Source of the DNA: Acidobacteriota bacterium | GTDB taxonomy: Bacteria; Acidobacteriota; Thermoanaerobaculia; Gp7-AA8 | Direction: 5' to 3' | DNA: 64,000 nt | Assembly: GCA_021781455.1 (NCBI GenBank) | Contig: JAJXWV010000083.1 | Span: 1-64,000 of the forward strand | Part shown: positions 63,445 through 64,000 of the stretch, piece by piece | Numbering within the stretch: position 1 is the first letter of the stretch | How the letters are laid out: every line of letters starts with the position of its first letter | Notes under the pieces: model-generated | The model's input: the letters and a program-made list of their open reading frames with translations, nothing else | Database searches by the model: none | Told to the model about the DNA's origin: nothing | Translations under genes and position numbers: made by a program

Positions 63445-64000
63445 GTGCAGCCGTCGTTCTTCCGCAATTTCGTCCTGTTTGCCGAGCTCGACGACCGGGA
63501 GCTGGGGTCGATAGCCGCCGTCGCCAAGACGCGGCGATACGCCAAGGACGACGTCATTTTCCACGCGGATGAGACAGGCGACGTCTTCTGCCTGATCCGC
63601 ATGGGCCGCGTCAAAGTGACGATGACCTCGCCCGAGGGGAAGGAGATCATCCTCTCGGTCCTGGGCCCGGGCGACTTCTTCGGAGAGATGTCGTTGCTCG
63701 ACAACGAGCCGCGCTCGGCGACCGTGATCGCGACCGAGGCGCTGGAAGTGGTCACGATCTGGCGCAGCGATTTCCTGCAGATCCTCAGCGAGAACTTCTC
63801 GATCACGCGCAAGGTCCTGGCCGAGATTTCGCGGCGGTTGCGGACGGCCTCGGGACGGATCGAGTCATTGGCCACGATGGATGTGTACGGGCGGCTGGCG
63901 CGCTATTTCCTCGACCTCGCGGCCCAGCAGGGAAAGATCGTCGATAACGGCTACATCGCGGTGACGCGGCCGACGCACCAGTCGATCGCGAACACGATCG
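63445..64000 (+). CDS. Crp/Fnr family transcription regulator (truncated by the window edge)
   Basis: The first 185 codons of a Crp-like protein. The cyclic-nucleotide-binding beta roll covers about residues 10-125 (HADETGDVFCLIRMGRVKV, then GPGDFFGEMSLLDNEPRSATV), followed by the dimerisation helix and the start of the winged helix-turn-helix (TRPTHQSIANTI). No N-terminal Cys cluster is present, so it is Crp-like rather than an Fnr oxygen sensor. The effector is unknown. Confidence 0.88.
   Translation, partial: MQPSFFRNFVLFAELDDRELGSIAAVAKTRRYAKDDVIFHADETGDVFCLIRMGRVKVTMTSPEGKEIILSVLGPGDFFGEMSLLDNEPRSATVIATEALEVVTIWRSDFLQILSENFSITRKVLAEISRRLRTASGRIESLATMDVYGRLARYFLDLAAQQGKIVDNGYIAVTRPTHQSIANTI

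Overview
The window is GC-rich, about 64 kb long, and gene-dense. Its content points to a Gram-negative-type bacterium: an LpxH-like phosphoesterase, an exported lytic transglycosylase, a lipoprotein, SecA, a site-2 protease and an outer-membrane style of exported proteins. The mix of CarD, a BadF/NAGK kinase, YfhO-type and GT-C membrane proteins, S9 peptidase and very many intergenic repeats would fit an uncultured Acidobacteriota-like lineage, but nothing here (no rRNA, no marker phylogeny) proves that. No rRNA, tRNA, CRISPR array, IS element or prophage was recognised.

Layout. 1-11.5 kb: housekeeping (ion transporter, BadF/NAGK kinase, LOG-family protein, CNNM/CorC protein, aroA, MBL hydrolase, LpxH-like phosphoesterase, DnaJ-type co-chaperone, glgC, rph). 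11.6-18.3 kb: membrane glycosyltransferase-like proteins, a YfhO-like protein and a radical SAM/SPASM protein, probably cell-envelope glycan work. 18.4-26.3 kb: lipoprotein, methylmalonyl-CoA epimerase with a small unknown partner, queE and queC, nucleoside salvage (pyrimidine-nucleoside phosphorylase, deoB), carD. 26.4-37.5 kb: lipA, xerD, lytic transglycosylase, SpoIIE phosphatase, enoyl-CoA hydratase, a large exported beta-propeller-like protein, YceI, mutY. 37.5-43.8 kb: a gas vesicle cluster with three GvpF/L, GvpG, GvpK, three GvpA/J-type proteins and a duplicated ArsA-type ATPase, but no GvpN. 44.1-57.3 kb: S9 peptidase, phosphodiesterase-like membrane protein, site-2 protease, secA with a possible leader ORF, proC, a coiled-coil pseudo-receiver protein, DedA. 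57.4-63.2 kb: a compact acyl-ligase/ACP/dehydratase/ketosynthase/chain-length-factor/glycosyltransferase cluster. The window ends inside a Crp/Fnr regulator.

Three sequence-level themes stand out. (1) Most intergenic gaps longer than about 70 bp carry a palindromic array of 7-9 bp tandem units: a direct array followed by its reverse complement, with a different unit sequence at different loci. (2) A TANNNT-like -10 element lies 6-9 bp before many start codons, which suggests widespread leaderless transcription. (3) Several larger dispersed inverted repeats occur, some forming promoters (queC/deoA) or protein-coding sequence (lipA C-terminus, ArsA linker). The most interesting single candidate is an 87-codon ORF just upstream of secA with a hydrophobic N-terminus and a C-terminal RAPAP sequence, reminiscent of secretion-monitoring arrest peptides.
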